This document shows positions 45,050 through 53,403 of a stretch of 64,000 nt of DNA, one piece after another. This DNA is from Chitinophaga pinensis. Lineage in GTDB: Bacteria > Bacteroidota > Bacteroidia > B-17B0 > Aurantibacillaceae. Position numbers and translations under genes: made by a program. Position 1 is the first letter of the stretch. Every line of letters begins with the position of its first letter. A model generated the notes under the pieces. The model searched no databases, had not been told where the DNA came from, and saw only the letters and a list, made by a program, of their open reading frames with translations. The stretch spans positions 1 to 64,000 of the forward strand of contig CAMAPT010000013.1 in assembly GCA_945860225.1 (NCBI GenBank), in the 5' to 3' direction.

Positions 45050-45994
45050 ATGATAAATATATATATAATTACAGGCTTTTTAGGGGCCGGCAAAACAACT
45101 TTTTTAAATCACTTTTTAAAACATCATGCGGCTTCTAAAAATTTAGTTATAGAAAATGAATTTGGCAAAGCTAATATTGATACTAGACTCATAACAGAAA
45201 AAATCGATGAAATTGTAGAATTAACTAATGGATGTATTTGTTGCTCTCTTGATAATGAGCTAATTGACGTTTTAGCTAAAGTTATCAAAAAAGACAATAA
45301 ACCAAATCATATTTTTATTGAAACAACTGGAATTGCAGATACGGGAAATATAATTAGCTTATTAAAATCAGAAGATTTAAAGCCATATTTTGACTATAAA
45401 GGAAGTATTTGTTTAATAGATGCTGAAAATATAATTGAACGTTTAAAGGAAACATTTGAAACAGGTCGACAAATAGCCGTGTCAGATGTTATTATTATAA
45501 ACAAACTAAACAGTATTACTATCACCAACCTCGAAAAAATTAAAGAACAGATAAAAGATATAAATCCTTTTGCTAATCAATTTGATTCGTTTGATGGTTC
45601 AATAAAATTTACCTTAATGGAAAATTATTTAAATGATAATGAATTTAAAATTCCTTCACATTTAAAAACCACACGACAACAAAATGCTCATAAAATAAAT
45701 TCGGTTTATTTTGAAACACACAATTCATTTGATTTTGGTGAATTAACCTACGCCTTACATGTAAACTTTCTGCTCTATCCCCATCAACTATTTCGATTAA
45801 AAGGATTCGTCAATACCAATATAAATAAGCAAAGGTATCTAATTCAATCAACAGGGAAACATATAAGCATAACACCAGTAGAAAACAAAGAAAGAAACAT
45901 GAAATCTGAATTAATTTTTATTGGACTTCAATTGAAAACCGAAACCATTCAGCGAATATTAAGACCGGCAATAGTTGAAAAAGAAAATACTTAA
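45050..45994 (+). CDS. COG0523 GTPase, short form
   Basis: A 314-residue G3E GTPase with Walker [10 protein letters not shown] (9-17), C62-I-C64-C65, IETTGIADTGNI, a G4 region INKLN (NKxD with Asn in place of Asp), and a short CobW_C domain (about 220-305) including LLYPHQLFRLKGFV. It is close in size to YjiA/YeiR-type proteins. It is the third COG0523 GTPase of the island and its last gene, 31 bases after the MerC-like gene. Confidence 0.9.
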   Translation: MINIYIITGFLGAGKTTFLNHFLKHHAASKNLVIENEFGKANIDTRLITEKIDEIVELTNGCICCSLDNELIDVLAKVIKKDNKPNHIFIETTGIADTGNIISLLKSEDLKPYFDYKGSICLIDAENIIERLKETFETGRQIAVSDVIIINKLNSITITNLEKIKEQIKDINPFANQFDSFDGSIKFTLMENYLNDNEFKIPSHLKTTRQQNAHKINSVYFETHNSFDFGELTYALHVNFLLYPHQLFRLKGFVNTNINKQRYLIQSTGKHISITPVENKERNMKSELIFIGLQLKTETIQRILRPAIVEKENT

Positions 45995-46064
45995 ATACAG
46001 AATTTTGACTATCTGTAGATGAAGATTTCACGATTCAACTTATAAACTTGGATAATTAAAGCGG

Positions 46065-46760
46065 CTAGAGCAAATCTCTATTGATCGTATAACCTATTCC
46101 TTTGGTAGTTTTAATAATATCATTTCCAAGGATACGGCGAATATTTCTGATATGAATATCAATGGTTCGCGTATTGGCCACTTCTGGAGAATTCCATATC
46201 AGTTTAGCAAAATCATGACGCGTAAATGTTTTGTGAACATTTTGATACATCAGATTAACCATTTCAAATTCTTTGCGAGGCAAACTTATTTTTTGATTAT
46301 TCGCTATAATCAAATACTGTTCTCTGTCTACAAAAAAATTTGTGTGTTCAACTTCTTGTGGCACTAAATGTGCCATTCTATTTTCAAAACGTTTTCTTAA
46401 TGTTGAAATACGCGCTTCTAATAAAATAGGCTTAATGGGCGTTGTAATGAAATCATCAACCCCTGAATTGAATGCTGTAATTTGTATATAATCGTCTTGC
46501 TTATGCGAAAACAAAATAATATACGGTTGTTCAATCTGTTTAAGATTTCTAATGTCGGAAGTGAGCGAAATACCATCTTTATACTTATAGTCTAATTCTA
46601 CAATTACCAAGTGTACATCGTCTTTCTTGATTAGCTCAATTAAATCATCTTCTGATTTGGCAAGTGTAACATTGTATTTTTTTTCTAACAAATACTCTAT
46701 CGTTTTCTTCATTAACGATTCGGTATTAGAACAAATAACAATATTAAAATATCTAGCCAT
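46065..46760 (-). CDS. OmpR-type response regulator with degenerate receiver
   Basis: A 231-residue protein with a receiver-like domain (1-125) and an OmpR/PhoB winged helix (about 135-231, with RKEFEMVNLMYQN, RTIDIHIRNIRRILG, IKTTKGIGYTINR). The receiver lacks the phosphorylation machinery: the acidic pair is S11-N12, the phosphoacceptor position is E55 and the conserved Lys is Thr (ITTPIKP). It probably works without phosphorylation. ATG 46760 is used because the frame to 46802 passes through a terminator. Confidence 0.88.
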   Translation of the reverse strand: MARYFNIVICSNTESLMKKTIEYLLEKKYNVTLAKSEDDLIELIKKDDVHLVIVELDYKYKDGISLTSDIRNLKQIEQPYIILFSHKQDDYIQITAFNSGVDDFITTPIKPILLEARISTLRKRFENRMAHLVPQEVEHTNFFVDREQYLIIANNQKISLPRKEFEMVNLMYQNVHKTFTRHDFAKLIWNSPEVANTRTIDIHIRNIRRILGNDIIKTTKGIGYTINRDLL

Positions 46761-46770
46761 GGTTATAAAA

Positions 46771-46795
46771 AAGGCACGAACAATGTTCGTGCCTT
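46771..46795 (-). terminator. Terminator of the T9SS beta-helix gene
   Basis: GGCACGAACA pairs with TGTTCGTGCC across one base. On the minus strand it runs into TTTTTTATAACC. It ends 10 bases before the response-regulator ATG, separating the two genes. Confidence 0.92.
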
Positions 46796-46809
46796 CATTC
46801 ATTTTAAAA

Positions 46810-48528
46810 TTATTTATTGATAACTAATTTTTTAGTCTCTTTAGCTCCGTTAATTTCTAAAGAAACGTAATAAATACCACTAGATAAATCAGATGTATTT
46901 AAATTCACGGTATGATTCCCTTTTTCAAACTCATTGTCATGACTTAAAGTTGAAACCAAGTTACCTAAGATATCATAAACCAAAACAGACACTTTATTTC
47001 TTTCAATTAAATTGAATGATAATTTAGTGTTTTGAGAAGCTGGATTTGGATATAATACCAATGAATTAAGTGTTGCTTTAGATTGTTCTTGAATTCCCGT
47101 AACTTGATTAGCAAATTGAGGTCCTGAGAAATCAGCTCCTGTAGCAGCGACTGAATTTACATTTAAACGAAAATCAACGTTATCTTCTAAGTTAGTTGGG
47201 AATGCGTTTTGTAATCCAATTTCAGCAACGGTTTTAGTAGTATCAATTGAATTTGTATTTGAGTAATTATTATACCAAGTTGCGTTTGCGCCACCTGCAT
47301 CATGTACAAATTTCGGGAACATGTTTTTTGCAATAATACAATTTTTCAAAACTCCCATCGAATCTAAACTAGAGGTTGCGTTATAGTTATCAAACGTAGT
47401 TGCACCCGACACATGCCATCCTTTTTCCCATCCAACAAAAATTGAATTATGAATTGAAATCGCTGTATTTCTTCTTGTAAAAATTGCTCTTTCAAATTTT
47501 TCACCCGTAGGCAAAGCTACCGAACCATCCCTTTTAGGACCAATTACGGTCATATTAGAGAATATTGCTCTAGTAATCGGTAAACGACCTATTCCAGGAT
47601 TAAAATTATCTGATTCAAATCCGTTTGAATCGCCAGCCGCATCAGAAATATCTTTATCTCTAACCACTAAACCAAATTGAACACGTCCATTATACCCAAA
47701 ATCTGTATCGAAATCATCATCTAATCCTCTGAAAGCAATTAAATATTTAGCATCTACAGAACCTCCAAACCATTCGAAAGCATCATCACCACCAAATGAA
47801 CATTGAATATGATCAATTTGTGTTCCTGAACCAACACCTGCCATAGTTAAACTGTTTAACTCTGAATTTGGTGTAGAAGACAAGGCAACACCTGCAAATT
47901 CTATTCGGCAATACGACATAGTTCCTGAGCTTTCAGTATTATTGTTCCCGCCAAATAAAATTTCGTTAAATGTAGTAGAGAACCCTTCTACATAATTTGT
48001 TTTAGGTCCGGTTGAAGGACATGTAGAACAAGCTGTATTAATAATTCCATTACCTAACAATACTACTCCACCCCAATCTGCAGGACCTCTTCCGTTTCCG
48101 GTTGGTTCTTCACTAGAGGTAAATACAATCGGATTACTAGCCGTACCTACAGCATTAATTTTAGAACCTCTTGAAATAATTAAACAAGCTTTAGATGCTT
48201 TGTCACCACGAATAACCGTTCCGGGCTGAATAGTTAAGTTTGCATTATTAGTTACAGCAACATTACCAACCAATAAGTAAGTTTTATCAGATGTCCAAGT
48301 TGTGTTAGCTGTAATATTACCAGATACAGTAACTGTAGCCACTGGATAAACTTTATTTTCAGGATCCCAGTTTGTCCAACCTTCAGCCCAATTATTAGAT
48401 GCAACACCGCTCACATTATCTGTAACAGGGAAAGCTCCTTTGTAAGCTGTAGGCGTCCAAAACGCATTTTGAGCAAAACTCGGCACGCTTAATAATGCTA
48501 ATGCCGCTAATTTGTAAATTTTTTTCAT
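46810..48528 (-). CDS. T9SS type A sorting-domain protein, beta-helix-like
   Basis: A 572-residue secreted protein with signal peptide (IYKLAALALLSVPSFAQ), a body of about 460 residues with a right-handed parallel beta-helix look (NLTIQPGTVIRGDKASKACL, SNPIVFTSSEEP, MSYCRIEFAGVALS, SGTQIDHIQCSFGGDDAFEW), and a C-terminal type A T9SS domain (about 490-572: LVLYPNPASQNTKLSFNL, VLVYDILGNLVSTL, GIYYVSLEINGAKETKKLVI). It lies downstream of a large TonB receptor on the same strand; the two are commonly paired in this phylum. The cargo role is unknown. Confidence 0.9.
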   Translation of the reverse strand: MKKIYKLAALALLSVPSFAQNAFWTPTAYKGAFPVTDNVSGVASNNWAEGWTNWDPENKVYPVATVTVSGNITANTTWTSDKTYLLVGNVAVTNNANLTIQPGTVIRGDKASKACLIISRGSKINAVGTASNPIVFTSSEEPTGNGRGPADWGGVVLLGNGIINTACSTCPSTGPKTNYVEGFSTTFNEILFGGNNNTESSGTMSYCRIEFAGVALSSTPNSELNSLTMAGVGSGTQIDHIQCSFGGDDAFEWFGGSVDAKYLIAFRGLDDDFDTDFGYNGRVQFGLVVRDKDISDAAGDSNGFESDNFNPGIGRLPITRAIFSNMTVIGPKRDGSVALPTGEKFERAIFTRRNTAISIHNSIFVGWEKGWHVSGATTFDNYNATSSLDSMGVLKNCIIAKNMFPKFVHDAGGANATWYNNYSNTNSIDTTKTVAEIGLQNAFPTNLEDNVDFRLNVNSVAATGADFSGPQFANQVTGIQEQSKATLNSLVLYPNPASQNTKLSFNLIERNKVSVLVYDILGNLVSTLSHDNEFEKGNHTVNLNTSDLSSGIYYVSLEINGAKETKKLVINK

Positions 48529-48670
48529 GTTAATTTTTTTGATTAAATGGTATTTAATTTTTTACAAGATTACACGACTAACTTTGTTTTTAGATTACGA
48601 ATAGTTTACCATTTGCTTATATGTATTTTAAATTAGCGTTAACACTTTTGGTTTTTTGGTAACATTTAAT

Positions 48671-48831
48671 TCATATGTGGGTTTTTATTGTTTTTTAATT
48701 GTCATATGGTTTAGCCAGTTTATCTTCATTTATGCTTGTGTTTCGGAAAACATGGCTATTTCATATGTGAATTTTTATTGTTTTTTTAATTGTCATATGT
48801 TATACGCCATGTATCTTTATTTGTGTTTGTG
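48671..48831. repeat. Two direct copies of a 90-base-period repeat with CATATG boxes
   Basis: Copies at 48671-48740 and 48761-48831 share TCATATGTG, TTTTTATTG, a T-tract, AATTGTCATATG and a GTTTGTG-like end. A related segment lies at 14193-14233. An open frame of 78 codons crosses the region but is made of the repeat itself and is not credible. The remainder of the 48529-49042 gap holds the T9SS gene promoter region and the terminator at 48986. Confidence 0.6.
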
Positions 48832-48985
48832 CGCGCTTTATAAAAACACCTCCTATCTAAAAAGCCGTCTAAAAATAATTTTTGAAGGTTAGTCAACGAC
48901 TTGGTTCAATATAACACCCAATTATCAAGCATCTCGATTCAACTGCCATTGACGAAGAATTATCTCTCAAACTGACATAAATAAG

Positions 48986-49015
48986 AAGAGACTGCCCCTT
49001 ATAAGACAGTCTCTT
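48986..49015 (-). terminator. Terminator of the large TonB receptor gene
   Basis: AAGAGACTG pairs with CAGTCTCTT around a 12-base loop, 28 bases after the receptor stop. The U-tract on the minus strand is weak (CTTATTTATG). The stem is the same as at 7792-7818. Confidence 0.7.
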
Positions 49016-49042
49016 GTTCTTGATTTAAATGCTATCTATTTA

Positions 49043-51940
49043 TTATTTGATTTTATAGCTTAACGATAAGCTGATGGTAGGTGCAAATTTTGTATTAAGC
49101 ATAATATTATCAGCATCCATAGTATGTTGAAATTTTTTGTTATCGTTTACAGATTGTTTGTCTAATTTTCCATTTTCATTAATATCTTGATAGTAAATTA
49201 GATTTTGTGCGATCGCATCACGCACATTAAATTTAACTTCCAAATTCTTTTTAAAAGTTTTAGTGAGCTGTAAGTCTAATACATGACGAGGATTTTCCCA
49301 AATACTTGGTTCGTCCACATTACCTACAATCACAATACGTTTACCTACATAGTTATATGATAAACTAATACCGAAATCATAATCTTTATCTAAATATTGA
49401 GCTCCGGCATTAATTATAACTGGGCTTTGTCCTTGCAATGGTCTTGGTTTTACGCTATTTAATTTTGACACATCTACACTTGATTGCACATAAGAAAAAT
49501 TAGTAAACAAAGTCGTTCCATTCAAAATTTTTGAAGAATCATTTTTGATAATAGTTGATAATAAAACTCTATATTCAAATTCCATACCTAGGTTTGTTGC
49601 TTTTGGTACGTTTGCAAAATTAATTGAACGTATTTGGCCATTACCGGCAATTTGTTCTATAGCATTGGTTAAATCTTTGTAAAATGCAGATACTGAAATA
49701 ATCTGTCCGGGTTTTTGAGGATAATACTCAAACCTTAAATCATAATTATTAATTTTAGCTCGTTGCAAAGTATCATTACCCGAAATTTGATAATCAGTCA
49801 CAAAGTCGTAAAAATTAAATGGCGCTAATTCTCGAAACTCAGGGCGATTCACTGTTCTGTAATAAGCAGCTCTTAAATTAATTCTTTCATTAATAGACCA
49901 TACCCCATTGATAGATGGCAGGAAATCAACAATGGTCGTATCTTTCGTTTTATCTGTAAAATCACTATTGAGTGTATTTAACGATTGCATATAAGATTCA
50001 AATCGTACACCATAAATAAAGCGCAATTTATCGGTGAAACGAGAGTCACTCATCACGTAAGCTGCATTTAAAACAGATGATGCTTTATATGAATCGATAA
50101 AAGTGGTAGACTCGGTAAGTTTAAATCCTCCATCATATTTTCCTGGACCATCTGTTACTCCAATATTTGCTTGATTAAAAATTTCGCCTTCCGGCAAAAA
50201 CGCTAAATCAGCATTAGGCTTTATGGCACTTCCTTTTGAATACCAAGTATATCCTAATAAACGAGCCGCAAATGAACGATTTCTATACTGATTAAATGCT
50301 CCTATTTTTAATTCATGTTTTGAAGCATAAATTTCAAATGGTCTAGAAATATCTAATTTAAAACTATAAATACGCTCTTGTGTTTTAGCAAAAAACATAG
50401 ATCCAGCGCTGGTAGGTCCAACGGCATCTCCAAGAATTTGAGCTGCATAATTTACAGAATCTGATTCGGAACCACTTGCTTTTTGATACACCATCCTTCT
50501 TAAATTAGGGATATCACGCTGAATATCACTTAATCCTCCTATCCATTTTATTTTAACTTTTTCTTTTGGCAAAAAATGATCTCCATTTACCTGACCGGTA
50601 TAGATATTATTTTGTGTGAAAAATCTCACATTTGATTTTTGCCAAAGCGGATTATTAACATCAGAAGCATCAAAAACACCTTTTCTAGTGATTGTTCTAT
50701 CATCCGTGTTAACCGAATATAGATTTTTCACCCCAATTTGATGATTATCATTTATCTTGTAAGAAAGATTCCATAAAGCACTCGCTAATATATTATTGAC
50801 AAAATTGGTATCCGTAAATTCTCTAGTCTTTTGAACGGCATCTCCCTGCTCTTCAAATTCTCTTCTTTCTGAAATGGAAGTATTGTTGGTGTTATTATAT
50901 GTAAGCGCTACTACGCTTCCGAAATCTTTCTTAAATAACTTAAAAATATTGGCTTGCGTAAACTGCGTGTTTAAATTAGGAAGCGCCGTTTTATTCTGCA
51001 AAGTCCAATCGTAATTAAGCTTTTTTGCTTGATCTATTTTATCAGTGTTTGAAGTAATATTTGCATACTCTTCGGTTGTTGGAATTCCTGAAGGTAATTG
51101 ACGTGATCCATCATCTATACCTAGCCAATCTGTTTTACCTCCTTTGTATGTTTTAAAGTTTTGAAATGTAGTAAGTGAATTGTATCCACTTGATACTGAT
51201 AAACTCGTGCTGTTTTTATCTGGAATGTTTTTCGTGTTGATTAAAATAACTCCACCTGCAAAATCTCCCGGCAAATCAGGAGTGGCTGTTTTTAAAATCA
51301 CCAAATTATCTAAAATACCAGACGGAAAAATATCAAAAGCAAAGGCTCTTTTATCACTTTCTGAACTAGGTAACGGAGAGCCATTTAAATAGGCGGTATT
51401 ATATCGATCGCTCATACCACGTATAATGGCAAATTTATTGTCTTGTATACTAGCGCCACTTACCCTTTTCAAAACATCACTTGTGCTTCTATCGGGTGTT
51501 TTTTTGATACTTTCAGAAGAAATCCCGTCGCTTACACTCGCATTGTTTTTTTGCATCACCAATAAAGTGTTTGTGTTCTCTTTATTCATCTCGGCCTGCA
51601 CCACAACTTCTCCAAGGGTTTGAGAACTTGCTTGGTCCAATCCTATATTAAATTCGGTAACATCATTTGCCTTAACAATAACATCTACAAATTTTTTATT
51701 ATCATAAGTAATGTAACTGGCTATTACATTGTATTTACCGGGTTGCAACCCACCTAAAGAAAAATTTCCATCAAAATCAGACGATGCGCCTCTAGTTGTA
51801 CCTTCTATCAAAACGGTAGCACCTGGAAGTGTTTCACCGGTTTTGGCATCAATTATTTTTCCGGCTATCTTACCAGTTTGAGAAAAGGCTAAAAAAGACA
51901 ATAAGGAAAGTGTCGCTGTAATCGTAATTTTTTTGAACAT
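49043..51940 (-). CDS. TonB-dependent receptor with CarboxypepD-regulatory domain
   Basis: A 965-residue outer-membrane protein: signal peptide (ITATLSLLSFLAFSQ), an N-terminal carboxypeptidase-D regulatory-like domain (about 20-105, GKIAGKIIDAKTGETLPGA), a plug (about 125-240, SDVLKRVSGASIQDNKFAIIRG and NLVILKTATPDLPGDFAGG) and a long barrel ending SLSLSYKIK. The substrate is unknown; it differs from SusC in lacking a SusD partner nearby. The neighbouring T9SS beta-helix protein and response regulators suggest a regulated nutrient-uptake locus, perhaps phosphate, which is a weak inference. Confidence 0.92.
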   Translation of the reverse strand: MFKKITITATLSLLSFLAFSQTGKIAGKIIDAKTGETLPGATVLIEGTTRGASSDFDGNFSLGGLQPGKYNVIASYITYDNKKFVDVIVKANDVTEFNIGLDQASSQTLGEVVVQAEMNKENTNTLLVMQKNNASVSDGISSESIKKTPDRSTSDVLKRVSGASIQDNKFAIIRGMSDRYNTAYLNGSPLPSSESDKRAFAFDIFPSGILDNLVILKTATPDLPGDFAGGVILINTKNIPDKNSTSLSVSSGYNSLTTFQNFKTYKGGKTDWLGIDDGSRQLPSGIPTTEEYANITSNTDKIDQAKKLNYDWTLQNKTALPNLNTQFTQANIFKLFKKDFGSVVALTYNNTNNTSISERREFEEQGDAVQKTREFTDTNFVNNILASALWNLSYKINDNHQIGVKNLYSVNTDDRTITRKGVFDASDVNNPLWQKSNVRFFTQNNIYTGQVNGDHFLPKEKVKIKWIGGLSDIQRDIPNLRRMVYQKASGSESDSVNYAAQILGDAVGPTSAGSMFFAKTQERIYSFKLDISRPFEIYASKHELKIGAFNQYRNRSFAARLLGYTWYSKGSAIKPNADLAFLPEGEIFNQANIGVTDGPGKYDGGFKLTESTTFIDSYKASSVLNAAYVMSDSRFTDKLRFIYGVRFESYMQSLNTLNSDFTDKTKDTTIVDFLPSINGVWSINERINLRAAYYRTVNRPEFRELAPFNFYDFVTDYQISGNDTLQRAKINNYDLRFEYYPQKPGQIISVSAFYKDLTNAIEQIAGNGQIRSINFANVPKATNLGMEFEYRVLLSTIIKNDSSKILNGTTLFTNFSYVQSSVDVSKLNSVKPRPLQGQSPVIINAGAQYLDKDYDFGISLSYNYVGKRIVIVGNVDEPSIWENPRHVLDLQLTKTFKKNLEVKFNVRDAIAQNLIYYQDINENGKLDKQSVNDNKKFQHTMDADNIMLNTKFAPTISLSLSYKIK

Positions 51941-52092
51941 AACTTTGTGATAAATATCACCACAAAAAAACAATAAGGACTTAATGTAAACGTCAAGGCT
52001 ATATTACCTTAATATTAAATCAAATGGAAAATGACTTAAAAAAATTAATATTTAATTAACACGAAATTTTTAAAAACAATTCAAAATAGACC

Positions 52093-52497
52093 TTAATCCA
52101 TTTTATTATTCTTTATTTTTAACAAGCTCGTATTAAGCATCACAATGCAATTAACGCCTAATTGAGCCGTATCTGAAATTTTCTTTTCAGGATATTGATA
52201 TTTTAATTCTTTAGCTATTGTTTTGTACAATTCGACAAATAATATAATATCTTTTAAGGCTTTTTTGGATAGTTTGTTTTTCAATCCCGGATTAATATCA
52301 AAGACTTTTTTAATATGAGAAATTAAATTAGACGTTTTTATTTTTTGTTCAATAACTTCTTGATTAAACTCGTCTTTTATAATTTGTTTCAGTGCTTTAT
52401 TAATAAGAATATAAGATAGGTTAATTGATTCAATATAAAAAAGCTGATCAAATGCTTGTTTGTTTTTATCAATTAATTGCTTTATAGTAACAGCCAT
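52093..52497 (-). CDS. Small alpha-helical protein of unknown function
   Basis: A 134-residue, Lys- and Ile-rich, all-helical protein without signal peptide or membrane segment. Helices of about 20 residues separated by short loops (LIDKNKQAFDQLFYIESINL, KKALKDIILFVELYKTIAKE) vaguely resemble HEPN-type bundles, but the RxxxxH motif is missing. It is placed between the TonB receptor and the PhoB-like regulator, on the minus strand. I do not recognise it. Confidence 0.6.
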   Translation of the reverse strand: MAVTIKQLIDKNKQAFDQLFYIESINLSYILINKALKQIIKDEFNQEVIEQKIKTSNLISHIKKVFDINPGLKNKLSKKALKDIILFVELYKTIAKELKYQYPEKKISDTAQLGVNCIVMLNTSLLKIKNNKMD

Positions 52498-52659
52498 AAT
52501 TCATTTTTTGCTAATTTATGCAACTACCTGTAAACTAATTATTAATTTAATGATGCATTTCGTTTATACTATTGTTTATTTTATAATTACGTCAAACTAT
52601 CTTATTCTAATTTCAAAATCGTGCGAAAATAAAAATAACCTTATTTCTTAATATTTATT

Positions 52660-52686
52660 TAACCTTAAACTCAAGCTTTAAGGTTA
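52660..52686. promoter_or_regulatory. Perfect inverted repeat upstream of the response regulator
   Basis: TAACCTTAAA (52660-52669) and TTTAAGGTTA (52677-52686) form perfect 10-base arms around 7 bases, and the right arm runs into the -7 box. A further direct TAACCTTA lies 24 bases upstream at 52636. It is a likely regulator binding site, possibly for autoregulation. Confidence 0.55.
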
Positions 52687-52692
52687 TCTTTG
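52685..52692 (+). promoter_or_regulatory. -7 box of the response regulator gene
   Basis: TATCTTTG fits TAnnTTTG, 16 bases before the ATG. No TTG is found at -33; the inverted repeat occupies that place, which suggests activator-dependent transcription. Confidence 0.5.
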
Positions 52693-52708
52693 TGATTGAA
52701 AGACAGAT

Positions 52709-53398
52709 ATGAGTACAGAAAATAGTTTATACAAAATATTACTTGTTGATGATGAACAAGATATATTAGATTTTTTAAGTTACAATTTAAAAAAAGAAGG
52801 ATTCCAAGTATATGCCGCACTCAACGGAAAAGATGCCATCAGTATTGCAAAAAAAGAAAATCCGCATTTGATTGTATTAGATGTCATGATGCCTGAAATG
52901 GATGGTATTGATACTTGCCGAGAGATTCGAGAAATTGCAAACTTAAAAGACGTTATGATTGCTTTTTTGAGTGCACGTAACGAAGACTATTCTCAAATAG
53001 CAGGTTTTGAAGTTGGAGCAGATGATTATATTACAAAACCGATTAAGCCGAGAGTATTTATTAGCCGTATTAAAGCCCTATTAAGAAGATACGCACCAGA
53101 GCAACAAAAACTTTCTCAAATTGATTTAGGAAATATTAAAATCGATAATGAGAAATACTGTGTTTATAAGGATGACCAGGAAATTGCTTTTCCTAAAAAA
53201 GAATTTAAGTTATTGTCATTATTAGCTAGTAAACCCGGCAAAGTTTTTACTCGTGAGTTTATTTTAGAACAAGTTTGGGGCGATGAGGTGATTGTAGGCG
53301 ATCGTACAATTGATGTTCATATTCGTAAATTAAGAGAAAAACTCGGAGAAGATTATATCAAAACTATTAAAGGAATAGGATATAAATTTGAATTTTAA
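52709..53398 (+). CDS. PhoB/OmpR-type response regulator
   Basis: A 229-residue two-component regulator with an intact receiver: acidic pair D14-D15 (LLVDDEQD), phosphoacceptor D58 (IVLDVMMPEMDG), and the conserved Lys in DDYITKPI. The DNA-binding winged helix follows (about 130-229, FPKKEFKLLSLLASKPGKVF, DRTIDVHIRKLREKLG, IKTIKGIGYKFEF). No histidine kinase gene is next to it in the window, since an IS remnant follows; the kinase may have been separated. PhoB-like by overall similarity, but the stimulus is unknown. Confidence 0.93.
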   Translation: MSTENSLYKILLVDDEQDILDFLSYNLKKEGFQVYAALNGKDAISIAKKENPHLIVLDVMMPEMDGIDTCREIREIANLKDVMIAFLSARNEDYSQIAGFEVGADDYITKPIKPRVFISRIKALLRRYAPEQQKLSQIDLGNIKIDNEKYCVYKDDQEIAFPKKEFKLLSLLASKPGKVFTREFILEQVWGDEVIVGDRTIDVHIRKLREKLGEDYIKTIKGIGYKFEF

Positions 53399-53403
53399 AA
53401 AAC

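Noticed and set aside
29969..45994. Nickel supply island for urease or hydrogenase
   Set aside because: HupE/UreJ and NiCoT names suggest nickel, but no urease, hydrogenase or their maturation genes occur in the window; the Fur/Zur and COG0523 context favours zinc. Not excluded outright.
46761..46802. Upstream ATG start for the degenerate response regulator
   Set aside because: The added residues are encoded by the terminator hairpin of the preceding gene; ATG 46760 fits the receiver domain start.
48656..48892. 78-codon open frame, hydrophobic, Tyr/Phe-rich
   Set aside because: It runs through the two direct repeat copies and its protein is simply the translated repeat (VNFYCFFNCHM-like twice); no evidence of a gene.
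52093..52497. HEPN-type toxin
   Set aside because: The protein is helical and small, but the RxxxxH catalytic motif is missing and no antitoxin-like partner gene is adjacent.
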